Part shown: piece after piece, positions 1 through 7,413 of the stretch | Layout of the letters: each line of letters begins with the position of its first letter | Position numbering within the stretch: position 1 is the stretch's first letter | From: an uncultured Sulfitobacter sp. | GTDB lineage: Bacteria > Pseudomonadota > Alphaproteobacteria > Rhodobacterales > Rhodobacteraceae | Assembly: GCA_947502265.1 (NCBI GenBank) | Contig: CANMZB010000001.1 | Coordinates: 186,001 to 250,000, forward strand | Length of the DNA: 64,000 nt | Reading direction: 5' to 3' | The notes under the pieces: generated by a model | What the model was told of the DNA's origin: nothing | The model's database searches: none | The model's input: only the letters and a program-made list of their open reading frames with translations | Made by a program: the position numbers and the translations under genes

Positions 1-1416
1 GGTCAACACCTTGGTCCCGCGATCACGGCGTGATTTAAAGGTGAAAAGCTCGGGCGTCTCGTCAATAAATTTGGTGTGATAAGTATTGTCGAGGAAGGTG
101 GGATGCTTGAGCAGGTTTTCCACAAAGGCGATGTTGGTCGAGACACCGCGGATGCGGAATTCGCGCAAGGCACGGTCCATCCGCGCGATGGCCATTTCCG
201 GCGTCGGGGCCTTGGCGGTGACCTTGGTCAGCAACGAATCGTAATAGCGCGTGATGACCCCGCCCGCATAGGCCGTGCCACCATCCAGACGGATGCCCAT
301 GCCGGTGGCAGAGCGGTAGGCCGTGATGCGGCCATAATCGGGGATGAAATTGTTCTGCGGATCTTCGGTGGTGATCCGGGTCTGTAACGCGTGGCCGTTG
401 AGGGTGATGTCTTCCTGACGCGCCTTGCCGGTGGCTTCCTGAATGGTCTTGCCCTCGGCAATCAGGATTTGCGCGCGCACGATGTCGATGCCGGTGACTT
501 CCTCGGTCACGGTATGTTCGACCTGAACGCGCGGATTTACCTCAATAAAATAGAATTTGTCGTCATCCATATCCATCAGGAATTCGACGGTGCCGGCACA
601 TTCATAATTCACATGGGCACAGATTTTGCGTCCCAATTCGCAAATCTCGGCGCGTTGCGCGTCGGTCAGGTAAGGGGCAGGGGCGCGCTCGACCACTTTC
701 TGGTTGCGCCGTTGGACGGAGCAGTCCCGCTCGAACAGGTGGAAAATCTCGCCGTGGGTATCGCCGAGGATCTGCACTTCGACGTGGCGCGCCTTCATGA
801 TCATCTTCTCAAGATAGCCTTCGCCGTTGCCAAATGCGGCCTCCGCCTCGCGCCGTCCTTCGCGGACTTTCTCTTCCAGCTCGCTTTCGTTCATGATGGG
901 TCGCATGCCGCGTCCGCCGCCGCCCCAGGACGCCTTGAGCATCAAAGGATAACCGACTTCCGCCGCCTCGCGTCTGATCGCCTCCATGTCATCGCCCAGC
1001 ACTTCAGTTGCAGGGATCACCGGCACACCGGCCTCCATCGCGACACGGCGGGCCGATGCCTTATCGCCCAGCTTGCGCATGGTGTCGGCCTTGGGACCGA
1101 TAAAGGTGATGCCGTTCTGCGCGCAGGCATCCACGAAATCGGGGTTCTCCGACAGCAGGCCATAACCGGGATGGATCGCATCCGCGCCTGAAGCCTTGGC
1201 CACGCGAATCATCTCGTCGATGCTCAGATAGGCCGCCACCGGCCCCAGATCACGGCCAATGCGGTACGCCTCGTCGGCCTTGAACCGGTGCAGACCCAGC
1301 TTGTCCTCCTCCGCAAACACGGCCACCGTCCTTTTGCCCATCTCGTTGGCGGCACGCATGATGCGGATGGCGATTTCACCGCGGTTGGCGATGAGAATCT
1401 TGCGGAAGTCTGTCAT
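1..1416 (-). CDS. pyc: pyruvate carboxylase, N-terminal part (cut by window edge)
   Basis: Biotin-dependent carboxylation of pyruvate to oxaloacetate (anaplerosis). The visible 472 codons begin MTDFRKILIANRGEIAIRIMRAA and cover the biotin-carboxylase N-lobe, the ATP-grasp domain (glycine-rich loop KASWGGGGRGM near residue 160, EVNPRVQVEHTVTEE near 300) and the biotin-carboxylase C-lobe. The last visible stretch, ETPELFTFKSRRDRGTKVL, is the link typical of full-length pyruvate carboxylase (about 1,150 residues) and not of stand-alone AccC. An in-frame ATG six bases upstream (1422) is an equally possible start. The carboxyltransferase and biotinyl domains lie outside the window, so the one-chain assignment rests on this linker. 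Confidence 0.93.
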   Translation of the reverse strand, partial: MTDFRKILIANRGEIAIRIMRAANEMGKRTVAVFAEEDKLGLHRFKADEAYRIGRDLGPVAAYLSIDEMIRVAKASGADAIHPGYGLLSENPDFVDACAQNGITFIGPKADTMRKLGDKASARRVAMEAGVPVIPATEVLGDDMEAIRREAAEVGYPLMLKASWGGGGRGMRPIMNESELEEKVREGRREAEAAFGNGEGYLEKMIMKARHVEVQILGDTHGEIFHLFERDCSVQRRNQKVVERAPAPYLTDAQRAEICELGRKICAHVNYECAGTVEFLMDMDDDKFYFIEVNPRVQVEHTVTEEVTGIDIVRAQILIAEGKTIQEATGKARQEDITLNGHALQTRITTEDPQNNFIPDYGRITAYRSATGMGIRLDGGTAYAGGVITRYYDSLLTKVTAKAPTPEMAIARMDRALREFRIRGVSTNIAFVENLLKHPTFLDNTYHTKFIDETPELFTFKSRRDRGTKVLT

Positions 1417-1546
1417 GGTCATTTGCCTTTACGCTGCGATCAATTGGGTAATGTGTAAGCGCAAGCGACACTGCGCCGCAATGCAGGAGACCGACTATGA
1501 TTGTAGTTTCGGGCGTCTGCGCTGTAGGATTTGCGGTCAGGTGTCA

Positions 1547-1568
1547 CCGCTCAGCGCGGGCTGAGCGG
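1547..1568 (-). terminator. hairpin at the 3' end of the lldD-like gene
   Basis: Perfect 8-bp arms CCGCTCAG and CTGAGCGG with a 6-nt loop overlap the stop codon of the alpha-hydroxy-acid dehydrogenase gene. There is no T-tract, so it may be an mRNA 3'-end stabiliser or a Rho-associated stem rather than an intrinsic terminator. Confidence 0.35.
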
Positions 1569-2696
1569 AATCGTCGGCGGCAGATGGGCAAGGCTGCGCG
1601 CGCCAAGCTGGCTCATGTTGGCTGCCATGTCCTTGGCCAGAATGTCGATCAGATGGTCAATGCCTTGCGGCCCCAGCGCCGCAAGTGCAAAGTGGAACGC
1701 GCGGCCCAGCATCACAAAATCCGCGCCCAAAGCCAGCGCGCGCAGAATATCGAGACCGCCCTCGACGCCGCTGTCAAAGATCAGCGGCAGCTTGGTCGCG
1801 GCGCGGATGTCGGGCAACACCTCGATCGCGGCAGGCGCGCCATCGAATTGGCGTCCTGCGTGGTTCGAGACCCAGATACCATCCGCGCCCATCTCTTCGA
1901 GCCGACATGCGTCATCGGCGCGCATCACGCCCTTGATCAGGAAGGTGCCCTGCCATTCGTCGCGCAGCCATTTGACGTAATCCCAATCGGGTGCCGTGCG
2001 CAAAAGATAACCCATGTGCGCCGTAGGAGAGCGGCTGTTGATCGCCGTATCGCCATATTTATCTAGGCCGCGCATATGGGGCATGCCCCGCCGCGCCATG
2101 CCCGTGGCCCACGCGGGGCGCAGTGCCACTTGGGCCATCAGCCGCGGTGTGAGCCGTGGCGGGTTGGTCAGCCCCGACCGGACCTGCCGCTCGCGACGGC
2201 TGGAGGCCGGCACATCGACCGTCAGGATCAGGGTGGAAAAGCCGACGGTCTTTGCGCGCGCCAGCATGTCGCGCCGGATTTCGGGATCGCGCGGCGGATA
2301 AAGCTGGAACCATGCGTGTTCGCCCAGATGGGGCGCGAGGTCTTCGGGGCTTTGTGTGGCTACGGTTGAAAGGGAATAAGGAATGCTTGCGCGGGCCGCT
2401 GCACGCGCCAGATGTCCTTCGGCATCGGGCCACATCAGGCCCGACATACCGATGGGCGCAATGCCAAACGGCAGTGGAAAGCTGTTTCCCAGAAAATGTG
2501 TGGATAGATCGGGCGTGTATTCGCCCTCAAGGATACGGGGCATCATGCCGATCCGGTCAAGTGCTGCGCGGTTGCGCGCTTTGCTGGCTTCGTCTCCGGT
2601 GCCGCTATCGAGGTACTCCCAAACAAATTTGGGAATACGCCGGCGGGCGCGGCGGCGCAGATCGGCAAGGGAGGGGTACTTATTGTGCATATCCAT
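1551..2696 (-). CDS. lldD: FMN-dependent alpha-hydroxy-acid dehydrogenase (LldD family)
   Basis: A TIM-barrel flavoenzyme oxidising an L-2-hydroxy acid (lactate, glycolate or mandelate type) and passing electrons to oxygen or the respiratory chain. The protein starts MDMHNKYPSLADL and continues FVWEYLDSGTGDE, the usual opening of the family. The barrel segments LSTVATQSPEDL, LILTVDVPASSRRER and the C-terminal FDSGVEGGLDILRAL...FVMLGRAF (FMN phosphate site) follow. The catalytic His/Arg motif reads SNHAGRQ instead of the usual SNHGGRQ. About 381 residues, normal length. I chose the Met at 2696; Mets at 2690, 2705 and 2753 are possible and no Shine-Dalgarno decides. The substrate cannot be told from sequence. 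Confidence 0.85.
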   Translation of the reverse strand: MDMHNKYPSLADLRRRARRRIPKFVWEYLDSGTGDEASKARNRAALDRIGMMPRILEGEYTPDLSTHFLGNSFPLPFGIAPIGMSGLMWPDAEGHLARAAARASIPYSLSTVATQSPEDLAPHLGEHAWFQLYPPRDPEIRRDMLARAKTVGFSTLILTVDVPASSRRERQVRSGLTNPPRLTPRLMAQVALRPAWATGMARRGMPHMRGLDKYGDTAINSRSPTAHMGYLLRTAPDWDYVKWLRDEWQGTFLIKGVMRADDACRLEEMGADGIWVSNHAGRQFDGAPAAIEVLPDIRAATKLPLIFDSGVEGGLDILRALALGADFVMLGRAFHFALAALGPQGIDHLIDILAKDMAANMSQLGARSLAHLPPTIPLSPR

Positions 2697-2760
2697 GCCG
2701 CACATATGGCGGCAGGAGTCCGGCCTTGTCCAGCCGGTTGCTGGTCTGCGCAATGCGGGT

Positions 2761-3546
2761 TTAGCGGCGCTTGATATCGGGCGCAGAAGCGTTTTGAAAC
2801 TGATTGTCGGGGGGGGGTTGCAAGTTGCTGCTCGCCGGAAATTCGTTTGCCAACTGGATCAGCGCATCAATGGCATCCACGACTTCGGCCCTGCTTTGCG
2901 GATCACCTTCGTTGTCCAGATTGATCAACGGCAGCGCATCTTTTTCCACGCCCAGTCTTTCTTGGGCGATGCTGCGCAATTCCTGCATGGTTGCGTCGAT
3001 GCTGCGGCACAGCCCGGCCAGCACACCAACCGAGCCGACCAGTCGCTCGGGCGGGATGATCTGCTGCTCGACTGCCGCAAGAACGGAGGCAATCTGTTCA
3101 AGACGCATAGAGGACGTGGTGGCGAAATAACTCACGTCCTCGAAGGCGAGCGTGTCACGGTTGTCGCGGCGTACGCGTTCGACAACGACCGCGCTGCCAA
3201 CCAGCCGCTCGCGACAGTCGGGAAGCTCGATACGGCTCAGCGATGTGTCCCAGATCAATGCCCCGCGCGGCAGATGCAGCTTTTCACGGTAGCGCAGCGG
3301 TGCGTCCTGATGAATACACTTTGCGTAACGTTCATTCGCCTTGCGCGCTTCGTTAGCGGGCAACACGGCGCTGACCGGACGTTTGATCACGTCAGCCATC
3401 GTCATGCCGGACTGCGCCTCATAGCAACTGTTGATCGCCAACAGCCCGAATTCCCCGTCCGGGGGGCGCAGTTCCACGATGAACATCGGGATCGTGAACT
3501 GATCAAGTTGTTGGCGTAGGCGGATCGTATTGTCTGATTTAAACAT
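2761..3546 (-). CDS. PAS-domain protein of unknown output
   Basis: A 261-residue soluble protein. The N-terminal about 130 residues look like a PAS sensor fold: FTIPMFIVELRPPDGEFGLLAINSCYEAQSGMTMADVIKRPVSAVLP matches the PAS core 'what is known / not yet labelled' pattern, then RYREKLHLPRGALIWDTSLSRI. The C-terminal half is helical and carries no kinase, GGDEF or HTH motif I can see. Start at 3546 is supported by AGGAAAGG 8 nt upstream. Nine consecutive G (2809-2817) lie in the last 20 codons and encode the Pro run in QPPPDN. Function not assigned; a small sensor or adaptor is an inference. Confidence 0.6.
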   Translation of the reverse strand: MFKSDNTIRLRQQLDQFTIPMFIVELRPPDGEFGLLAINSCYEAQSGMTMADVIKRPVSAVLPANEARKANERYAKCIHQDAPLRYREKLHLPRGALIWDTSLSRIELPDCRERLVGSAVVVERVRRDNRDTLAFEDVSYFATTSSMRLEQIASVLAAVEQQIIPPERLVGSVGVLAGLCRSIDATMQELRSIAQERLGVEKDALPLINLDNEGDPQSRAEVVDAIDALIQLANEFPASSNLQPPPDNQFQNASAPDIKRR

Positions 3547-3676
3547 TTCGATACCTTTCCTGAACCAATTATGACGAGAGGCTGCGCGCAAATCATTATT
3601 TTTGTATGAACGTTCGTGATATTTGGAAGAATTTTGCCGGTTTCGTTAGCAATATCGTAACAATTAACAGGAGATC

Positions 3677-3766
3677 ATGGCGTCAGGGCGCATGCGTTTA
3701 ATTGTAGAACAGACTGCGAACGTCTCTTTATTTCGGGGCTGCTTCGGAGTAGGTTCGCCCGCATGA
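3677..3766 (+). CDS. 29-codon leader ORF coupled to uvrD
   Basis: A short ORF starts with ATG at 3677, 6 bases after an excellent ACAGGAG ribosome-binding site, and ends in TGA at 3764-3766, overlapping the uvrD ATG at 3763 by the ATGA arrangement used throughout this window for coupled genes. uvrD itself has only a weak Shine-Dalgarno (GGAG about 12 nt upstream). The 29-residue product (MASGRMRLIVEQTANV...) resembles nothing I know. It may be a leader peptide bringing ribosomes to uvrD, or chance. Confidence 0.4.
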   Translation: MASGRMRLIVEQTANVSLFRGCFGVGSPA

Positions 3767-6180
3767 GCAGTTTTGACGAAAACAGCGCCTTTGAAGGTGC
3801 ATCCTTGTCCGCGCGTGCAATGGCCGCGCGCCCGCAGCCCTATCTTGACGGGCTGAACCCCGCGCAGCGCGCAGCGGTTGAGCAGATGGACGGCCCTGTG
3901 TTGATGCTGGCGGGCGCCGGCACCGGCAAGACACGCGCCCTGACCGCGCGCATTGTGCATCTTCTCAACACCGGTCGCGCGCGCCCGAACGAAGTGTTGG
4001 CCGTGACCTTTACCAACAAGGCCGCGCGCGAGATGAGAAACCGTGTGGGGGCGATGCTGGGCCAGCAAATCGAGGGGATGCCATGGCTTGGCACCTTTCA
4101 CGCGATCTGCGTCAAGCTGTTGCGCCGCCATGCCGAACTGGTGGGGCTCAAATCGAACTTTACCATTCTCGACACGGACGACCAATTGCGCCTGCTCAAG
4201 CAACTTGTTGCTGCCGAAGGGATTGATGACAAACGCTGGCCGGCACGGATGCTGTCGGGCATCATCGATTCGTGGAAAAACCGCGCACTCACCCCCGACA
4301 AGATCCCCGCGGCCGATGCCGGGGCGTACAACCACCGTGGCGTTGAGATTTACGCGCAGTATCAAGCGCGCCTGAAAGAGCTGAACGCGACGGACTTCGG
4401 GGATCTGTTGTTGCATATGGTCACGATTCTCCAGACGCATGAAGATGTGCTGGCGCAATATCAGCGCTGGTTCAAATACATCCTTGTGGACGAATATCAG
4501 GATACCAACGTGGCCCAATACCTGTGGCTGAGGCTGCTGGCGGGCGGGCACAAGAATATCTGCTGCGTGGGCGACGACGATCAATCGATCTATGGCTGGC
4601 GCGGGGCCGAAGTGGGCAATATCCTGCGGTTCGAAAAAGATTTTCCCGGCGCGCATGTGGTCAAGCTGGAGCAGAATTACCGTTCGACGCCGCACATCCT
4701 TGCCGCTGCCTCTGGTGTGATCGCGGGCAACGAGGGGCGGTTGGGGAAAACCCTGTGGACCGAGGCGACCGAGGGCGAAAAAGTCCGCCTGATCGGGCAT
4801 TGGGACGGTGAGGAAGAGGCGCGCTGGATCGGGGAAGAAATCGAATCCATGCAGCGCGGCACCCGTCGTCTGCGGCCCGTTGATCTGGATCACATGGCGA
4901 TTCTCGTGCGCGCCTCCCACCAGATGCGCGCGTTCGAAGACCGTTTCCTGACCATCGGTTTGCCGTACCGCGTGATCGGGGGGCCGCGATTCTATGAGCG
5001 GCTCGAAATCCGTGATGCGATGGCCTATTTCCGCGTCGTGATCTCGCCCGACGATGATCTTGCGTTCGAGCGGATCGTGAACACGCCCAAGCGTGGCCTT
5101 GGCGATGTGGCACAGCAGAAAATCCAGCGCACCGCACGCGAGCATAGCACCAATCTGGTTGAGGGGGCGCGCATTTTGCTGGCCCATAACGGGATCGGTG
5201 GCAAAGGTGCTATGCAACTGCGCCTGCTGATCGAGGGCATCGACCGCTGGTCCGCCATGCTACGCGGTCCGCGCATCGAAGTGAGCGAGGATGATTCCGT
5301 TCTGGATGATGGTATGGCCCCCTTGCGCATGGAATACGGCCCCCCCGAGGTGAGCCATATCGAACTGGCCGGGATTATTCTGGATGAATCCGGCTATACC
5401 GGCATGTGGCAAAACGACAAAACGCCCGACGCGCCGGGGCGGCTCGAGAATCTCAAGGAGCTGGTCAAGGCGCTGGAGCAGTTCGAAAACCTGCAAGGGT
5501 TTTTAGAACATGTCAGCCTGATCATGGATAACGAGCAGGAAGGTGAGGGGGCCAAGGTCTCGATCATGACGTTGCACGCGGCCAAGGGGCTGGAGTTCCC
5601 TGCCGTATTCCTGCCGGGATGGGAGGACGGGTTGTTCCCCTCGCAACGTTCGATGGATGAAAGCGGGCAAAAGGGGCTCGAAGAGGAGCGCCGCCTTGCC
5701 TATGTCGGCCTTACGCGGGCCGAGGAAATTTGCACCATTTCATTTGCCGCCAACCGGCGTGTGTTCGGCCAGTGGCAAAATGCGATGCCGTCGCGGTTTA
5801 TCGACGAGTTGCCGCAAAGCCATGTCGATGTGCTGACCCCGCCGGGCCTGTATGGCGGCGGCTATGGTGCCGGGATGCCGCAAAGTTCGCTGCATGATGC
5901 GGCGGCAGAGGCGAATGTCTATAACTCGCCGGGGTGGCGACGCTTGCAGGCGCGCGCCAGCAAGCGCACAGACAGCCAGCCATCCGGGACGCGCAATGTT
6001 ACGATCGACATGACCGCCACCAGCAGTTTTGTAATGGGGGAGCGGGTGTTCCACCAAAAGTTTGGCTATGGCGAGATCACAGGGATCGAGGGCGACAAGC
6101 TGGAGGTCTCTTTTGAAAAAGCGGGCACCAAGAAGGTCGTCGCGCGGTTTTTGTCAACGGCTGATGATGTGCCGTTCTGA
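3763..6180 (+). CDS. uvrD: ATP-dependent DNA helicase UvrD/PcrA
   Basis: SF1A 3'-5' DNA helicase for nucleotide-excision and mismatch repair and for clearing stalled complexes. All motifs are visible in order: GAGTGKT at residues 51-57 (Walker A), FTNKAAREM (Ia), LVDEYQDTN (Walker B), GDDDQSIYGWRGA (III), LEQNYRS (IV), MTLHAAKGLEFPAVFLPGWEDGLFP (V), AYVGLTRAEE (VI). The last about 55 residues (GERVFHQKFGYGEITGIEGD...) form the Tudor-like tail found in PcrA/UvrD. At 805 residues it is slightly longer than Escherichia coli UvrD. The start overlaps the stop of a 29-codon leader ORF. Confidence 0.96.
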   Translation: MSSFDENSAFEGASLSARAMAARPQPYLDGLNPAQRAAVEQMDGPVLMLAGAGTGKTRALTARIVHLLNTGRARPNEVLAVTFTNKAAREMRNRVGAMLGQQIEGMPWLGTFHAICVKLLRRHAELVGLKSNFTILDTDDQLRLLKQLVAAEGIDDKRWPARMLSGIIDSWKNRALTPDKIPAADAGAYNHRGVEIYAQYQARLKELNATDFGDLLLHMVTILQTHEDVLAQYQRWFKYILVDEYQDTNVAQYLWLRLLAGGHKNICCVGDDDQSIYGWRGAEVGNILRFEKDFPGAHVVKLEQNYRSTPHILAAASGVIAGNEGRLGKTLWTEATEGEKVRLIGHWDGEEEARWIGEEIESMQRGTRRLRPVDLDHMAILVRASHQMRAFEDRFLTIGLPYRVIGGPRFYERLEIRDAMAYFRVVISPDDDLAFERIVNTPKRGLGDVAQQKIQRTAREHSTNLVEGARILLAHNGIGGKGAMQLRLLIEGIDRWSAMLRGPRIEVSEDDSVLDDGMAPLRMEYGPPEVSHIELAGIILDESGYTGMWQNDKTPDAPGRLENLKELVKALEQFENLQGFLEHVSLIMDNEQEGEGAKVSIMTLHAAKGLEFPAVFLPGWEDGLFPSQRSMDESGQKGLEEERRLAYVGLTRAEEICTISFAANRRVFGQWQNAMPSRFIDELPQSHVDVLTPPGLYGGGYGAGMPQSSLHDAAAEANVYNSPGWRRLQARASKRTDSQPSGTRNVTIDMTATSSFVMGERVFHQKFGYGEITGIEGDKLEVSFEKAGTKKVVARFLSTADDVPF

Positions 6181-6247
6181 CAACGCGCAAGGTGATCTGA
6201 TGTCCTCGCCCCTCGTTGTCGATGATGCGCAATCGCAAAGCCCGTGT

Positions 6248-6448
6248 TTAATGGCGTTGCTGTAAATCAACATTATATTCTGACCCGGTAACGGCCGCTT
6301 CGGTTGCTGTCTGGCGCTCAGGGGTGCAATCAAGACCGTTCTTTTCAAGGAACATCGCACCGAAGTAATACGCCCGCGCCTTGAAACCCTCCAAACCGGC
6401 AGATTGATCAAGAAACCCAGGGTCGGATAGGGCGAGCGGAGCACTCAT
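6248..6448 (-). CDS. small hypothetical protein (66 aa)
   Basis: MSAPLALSDPGFLDQ...EYNVDLQQRH. Codon third positions are GC-rich like neighbouring genes, and the ORF sits just past the terminator-like end of the sRNA array. There is no clear Shine-Dalgarno, no membrane segment and no recognised family. An upstream in-frame ATG at 6484 would add 12 residues but overlaps the array end. Could be spurious. Confidence 0.35.
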   Translation of the reverse strand: MSAPLALSDPGFLDQSAGLEGFKARAYYFGAMFLEKNGLDCTPERQTATEAAVTGSEYNVDLQQRH

Positions 6449-6506
6449 GAACGGACAAATTTCCGCAATGCAGGTGTATGTCACGGTTTCCGGAGGTCAA
6501 AAGGAA

Positions 6507-6538
6507 ACGGCGGCCCTCCGGGAGGAGAGAGCCGCCGT
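6507..6538 (-). ncRNA. CcsR-like anti-SD stem-loop 4 of 4, with U-rich 3' end
   Basis: Arms ACGGCGGC (6531-6538, read on minus) and GCCGCCGT (6507-6514) close a loop containing CTCCTCCC. On the minus strand the stem is followed by TTCCTTTT, so this last element can also terminate the array. The loop motif is complementary to Shine-Dalgarno sequences, the hallmark of CcsR/cuckoo sRNAs. Confidence 0.75.
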
Positions 6539-6545
6539 CTTTTCC

Positions 6546-6584
6546 GATGCACCCATCCTAAAGGGAGGAGCGGAGAGATGCATC
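6546..6584 (-). ncRNA. CcsR-like anti-SD stem-loop 3 of 4
   Basis: Arms GATGCA and TGCATC (6579-6584 and 6546-6551) enclose a loop with CTCCTCCC on the minus strand. Third unit downstream of the DUF1127 gene. Confidence 0.7.
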
Positions 6585-6587
6585 TTT

Positions 6588-6633
6588 GTGCAATGTGGGG
6601 TCATCGGGGAGGCGAGACTCTGCCGCATTGCAC
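6588..6633 (-). ncRNA. CcsR-like anti-SD stem-loop 2 of 4
   Basis: Perfect 8-bp arms GTGCAATG and CATTGCAC (6626-6633 and 6588-6595) enclose a 30-nt loop with GCCTCCCC on the minus strand. The longest-looped unit of the array. Confidence 0.68.
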
Positions 6634-6637
6634 CGTT

Positions 6638-6666
6638 CCATGGCCGATGGGAGGATCGGCGCATGG
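6638..6666 (-). ncRNA. CcsR-like anti-SD stem-loop 1 of 4
   Basis: Arms CCATG/CATGG plus GCCGAT/ATCGGC with one bulged base present CCTCCC in a 6-nt loop (minus strand). It begins 17 nt after the DUF1127 stop codon, so it is probably cotranscribed with that gene and released by processing. Confidence 0.72.
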
Positions 6667-6682
6667 AATTTGAATTCTGGTC

Positions 6683-6898
6683 CTAGACTGACATTTCCGC
6701 GGCTTCAAGAGACAGCCGGCGGATATCGCATCGTGTCATGCCGAGATCGGCAAGCTCGCGATTGCTGAGATCGCTCAGCTCGTAATATGTGCTCCGGTAC
6801 GCTTTGCGCTGGCGCAGTTTCAGGGATACTGCCTCAAAAAATGCTGCAATGCGGCTAGGTGCGGCGGGGCGGACGGATGCGTCTGAGAAGAAGGTCAT
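6683..6898 (-). CDS. DUF1127 (YjiS-like) small protein
   Basis: A 71-residue basic protein whose C-terminal half, RSTYYELSDLSNRELADLGMTRCDIRRLSLEAA, is the DUF1127 signature. In Rhodobacter sphaeroides a DUF1127 gene (RSP_6037) heads the stress-induced operon that also carries the CcsR sRNAs, and some family members bind RNA. Here the gene has its own promoter-like sequence at 6941-6968 and is followed directly by four CcsR-like stem-loops, the same architecture. Role in phosphate, carbon or stress regulation is family knowledge, not visible here. Confidence 0.88.
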   Translation of the reverse strand: MTFFSDASVRPAAPSRIAAFFEAVSLKLRQRKAYRSTYYELSDLSNRELADLGMTRCDIRRLSLEAAEMSV

Positions 6899-6940
6899 TG
6901 GATTGCTCGTTTCATCTGTGTATCGTTTCGTTGTGAGTGA

Positions 6941-6968
6941 TAAATAGGTACTAATGCTGCACTTGCAA
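6941..6968 (-). promoter_or_regulatory. putative promoter of the DUF1127/sRNA operon
   Basis: On the minus strand TTGCAA (6963-6968), 16 nt, then TATTTA (6941-6946); alternatively CTATTT (6943-6948) as the -10. The segment TGCAAGTGCAGCAT followed by 5 nt and CCTAT is shared base for base with the promoter of the second array at 7220-7253. The shift from a sigma70 box suggests it could be RpoH-type, which is unproven. Confidence 0.5.
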
Positions 6969-7008
6969 CATGCTTTGCTGCAATGCGGCTATGCAGCGCT
7001 TGCATAGG
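6955..7008. repeat. TGC/GCA-rich repeat, copy 1 (upstream of DUF1127 promoter)
   Basis: TGCTGCACTTGCA...CAATGCGGCTATGC...GCATAGG. About 54 nt, clearly related to 7233-7289, with conserved blocks TGCTGCACTTGCA, GCAATGC and GCTATGC. It covers the -35 region and the sequence upstream of it, so it may hold operator sites for a TGC/GCA-binding regulator. Confidence 0.65.
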
Positions 7009-7094
7009 GAACGTTACGTTAAGTTCCTGTTTCAGCGTTGAAAATATTTTGAACAGCACTAAGGCGCTGATTTTGATCTGCTTAAATGTCTGGG

Positions 7095-7138
7095 AAAAAA
7101 ATGGCGACGACATCAGGGAGGAGGAAGATGTCGCCGCC
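7095..7138 (-). ncRNA. CcsR-like stem-loop 3 of second array, with intrinsic terminator
   Basis: Twelve-base arms at 7127-7138 and 7103-7114 pair completely on the minus strand, one pair being G-U; on the plus strand the same position is an A/C mismatch, which marks the minus strand as the transcribed one. The loop is TTCCTCCTCCCT. The stem is followed by ATTTTTTT, so it doubles as a Rho-independent terminator. Confidence 0.82.
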
Positions 7139-7147
7139 TTAGAAACA

Positions 7148-7176
7148 GAGACCCCCGGGAGGAGGATAGGAGCCTC
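7148..7176 (-). ncRNA. CcsR-like stem-loop 2 of second array
   Basis: On the minus strand GAGGCTCCT (7168-7176) pairs with GGGGGTCTC (7148-7156) through nine pairs including three G-U, possible only in minus-strand RNA. The loop is ATCCTCCTCCC, the exact CCTCCTCCC motif that names the CcsR RNAs. Confidence 0.78.
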
Positions 7177-7186
7177 ATGTTAGGTT

Positions 7187-7211
7187 GAAAACCATCGGGA
7201 GGATTGTTTTC
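7187..7211 (-). ncRNA. CcsR-like stem-loop 1 of second array
   Basis: Arms GAAAAC and GTTTTC (7206-7211 and 7187-7192) enclose AATCCTCCCGATG on the minus strand. It starts about 9 nt after the -10 box of the promoter at 7220-7248, so it lies at the very 5' end of the transcript. Confidence 0.7.
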
Positions 7212-7219
7212 GTAGGCCT

Positions 7220-7248
7220 GTATAGGCTTGTATGCTGCACTTGCACAA
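7220..7248 (-). promoter_or_regulatory. putative promoter of the second CcsR-like array
   Basis: Minus strand TTGTGC (7243-7248), 17-nt spacer, CTATAC (7220-7225). The spacer contains TGCAAGTGCAGCAT-like sequence shared with the DUF1127 promoter. No ORF follows: the transcript would contain only the three stem-loops and end at the T-tract near 7095. Confidence 0.55.
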
Positions 7249-7289
7249 TGCCTATTATTTGCAATGCTGCTATGCGACATATGCATGAG
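7233..7289. repeat. TGC/GCA-rich repeat, copy 2 (upstream of second array)
   Basis: Related to 6955-7008: TGCTGCACTTGCA, then GCAATGC, GCTATGC and GCAT blocks in the same order, with small insertions. It lies in the same place relative to a minus-strand promoter, which argues that promoter and regulatory region were duplicated together with the sRNA array. Confidence 0.65.
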
Positions 7290-7413
7290 TTGGATGGTTG
7301 TGATTAGCACACGCCTTTTTACACACAAAGCTGTGTTGGCTATGTCGCAGGTGTGTGCTCTTGCAGTTCCGGCGCAATCCATGATGAGAAGGGGGCATCA
7401 TAGGAGAACGCTC

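Noticed and set aside
3664-5217. 517-codon minus-strand ORF
   Set aside because: Antisense to uvrD. Its composition (His/Arg/Gln-rich) is that of a shadow frame in GC-rich DNA, and it has no known motif.
6895-7113. 72-codon minus-strand ORF upstream of DUF1127
   Set aside because: It covers the promoter and TGC/GCA repeat of the sRNA operon, has no Shine-Dalgarno and no recognisable features.
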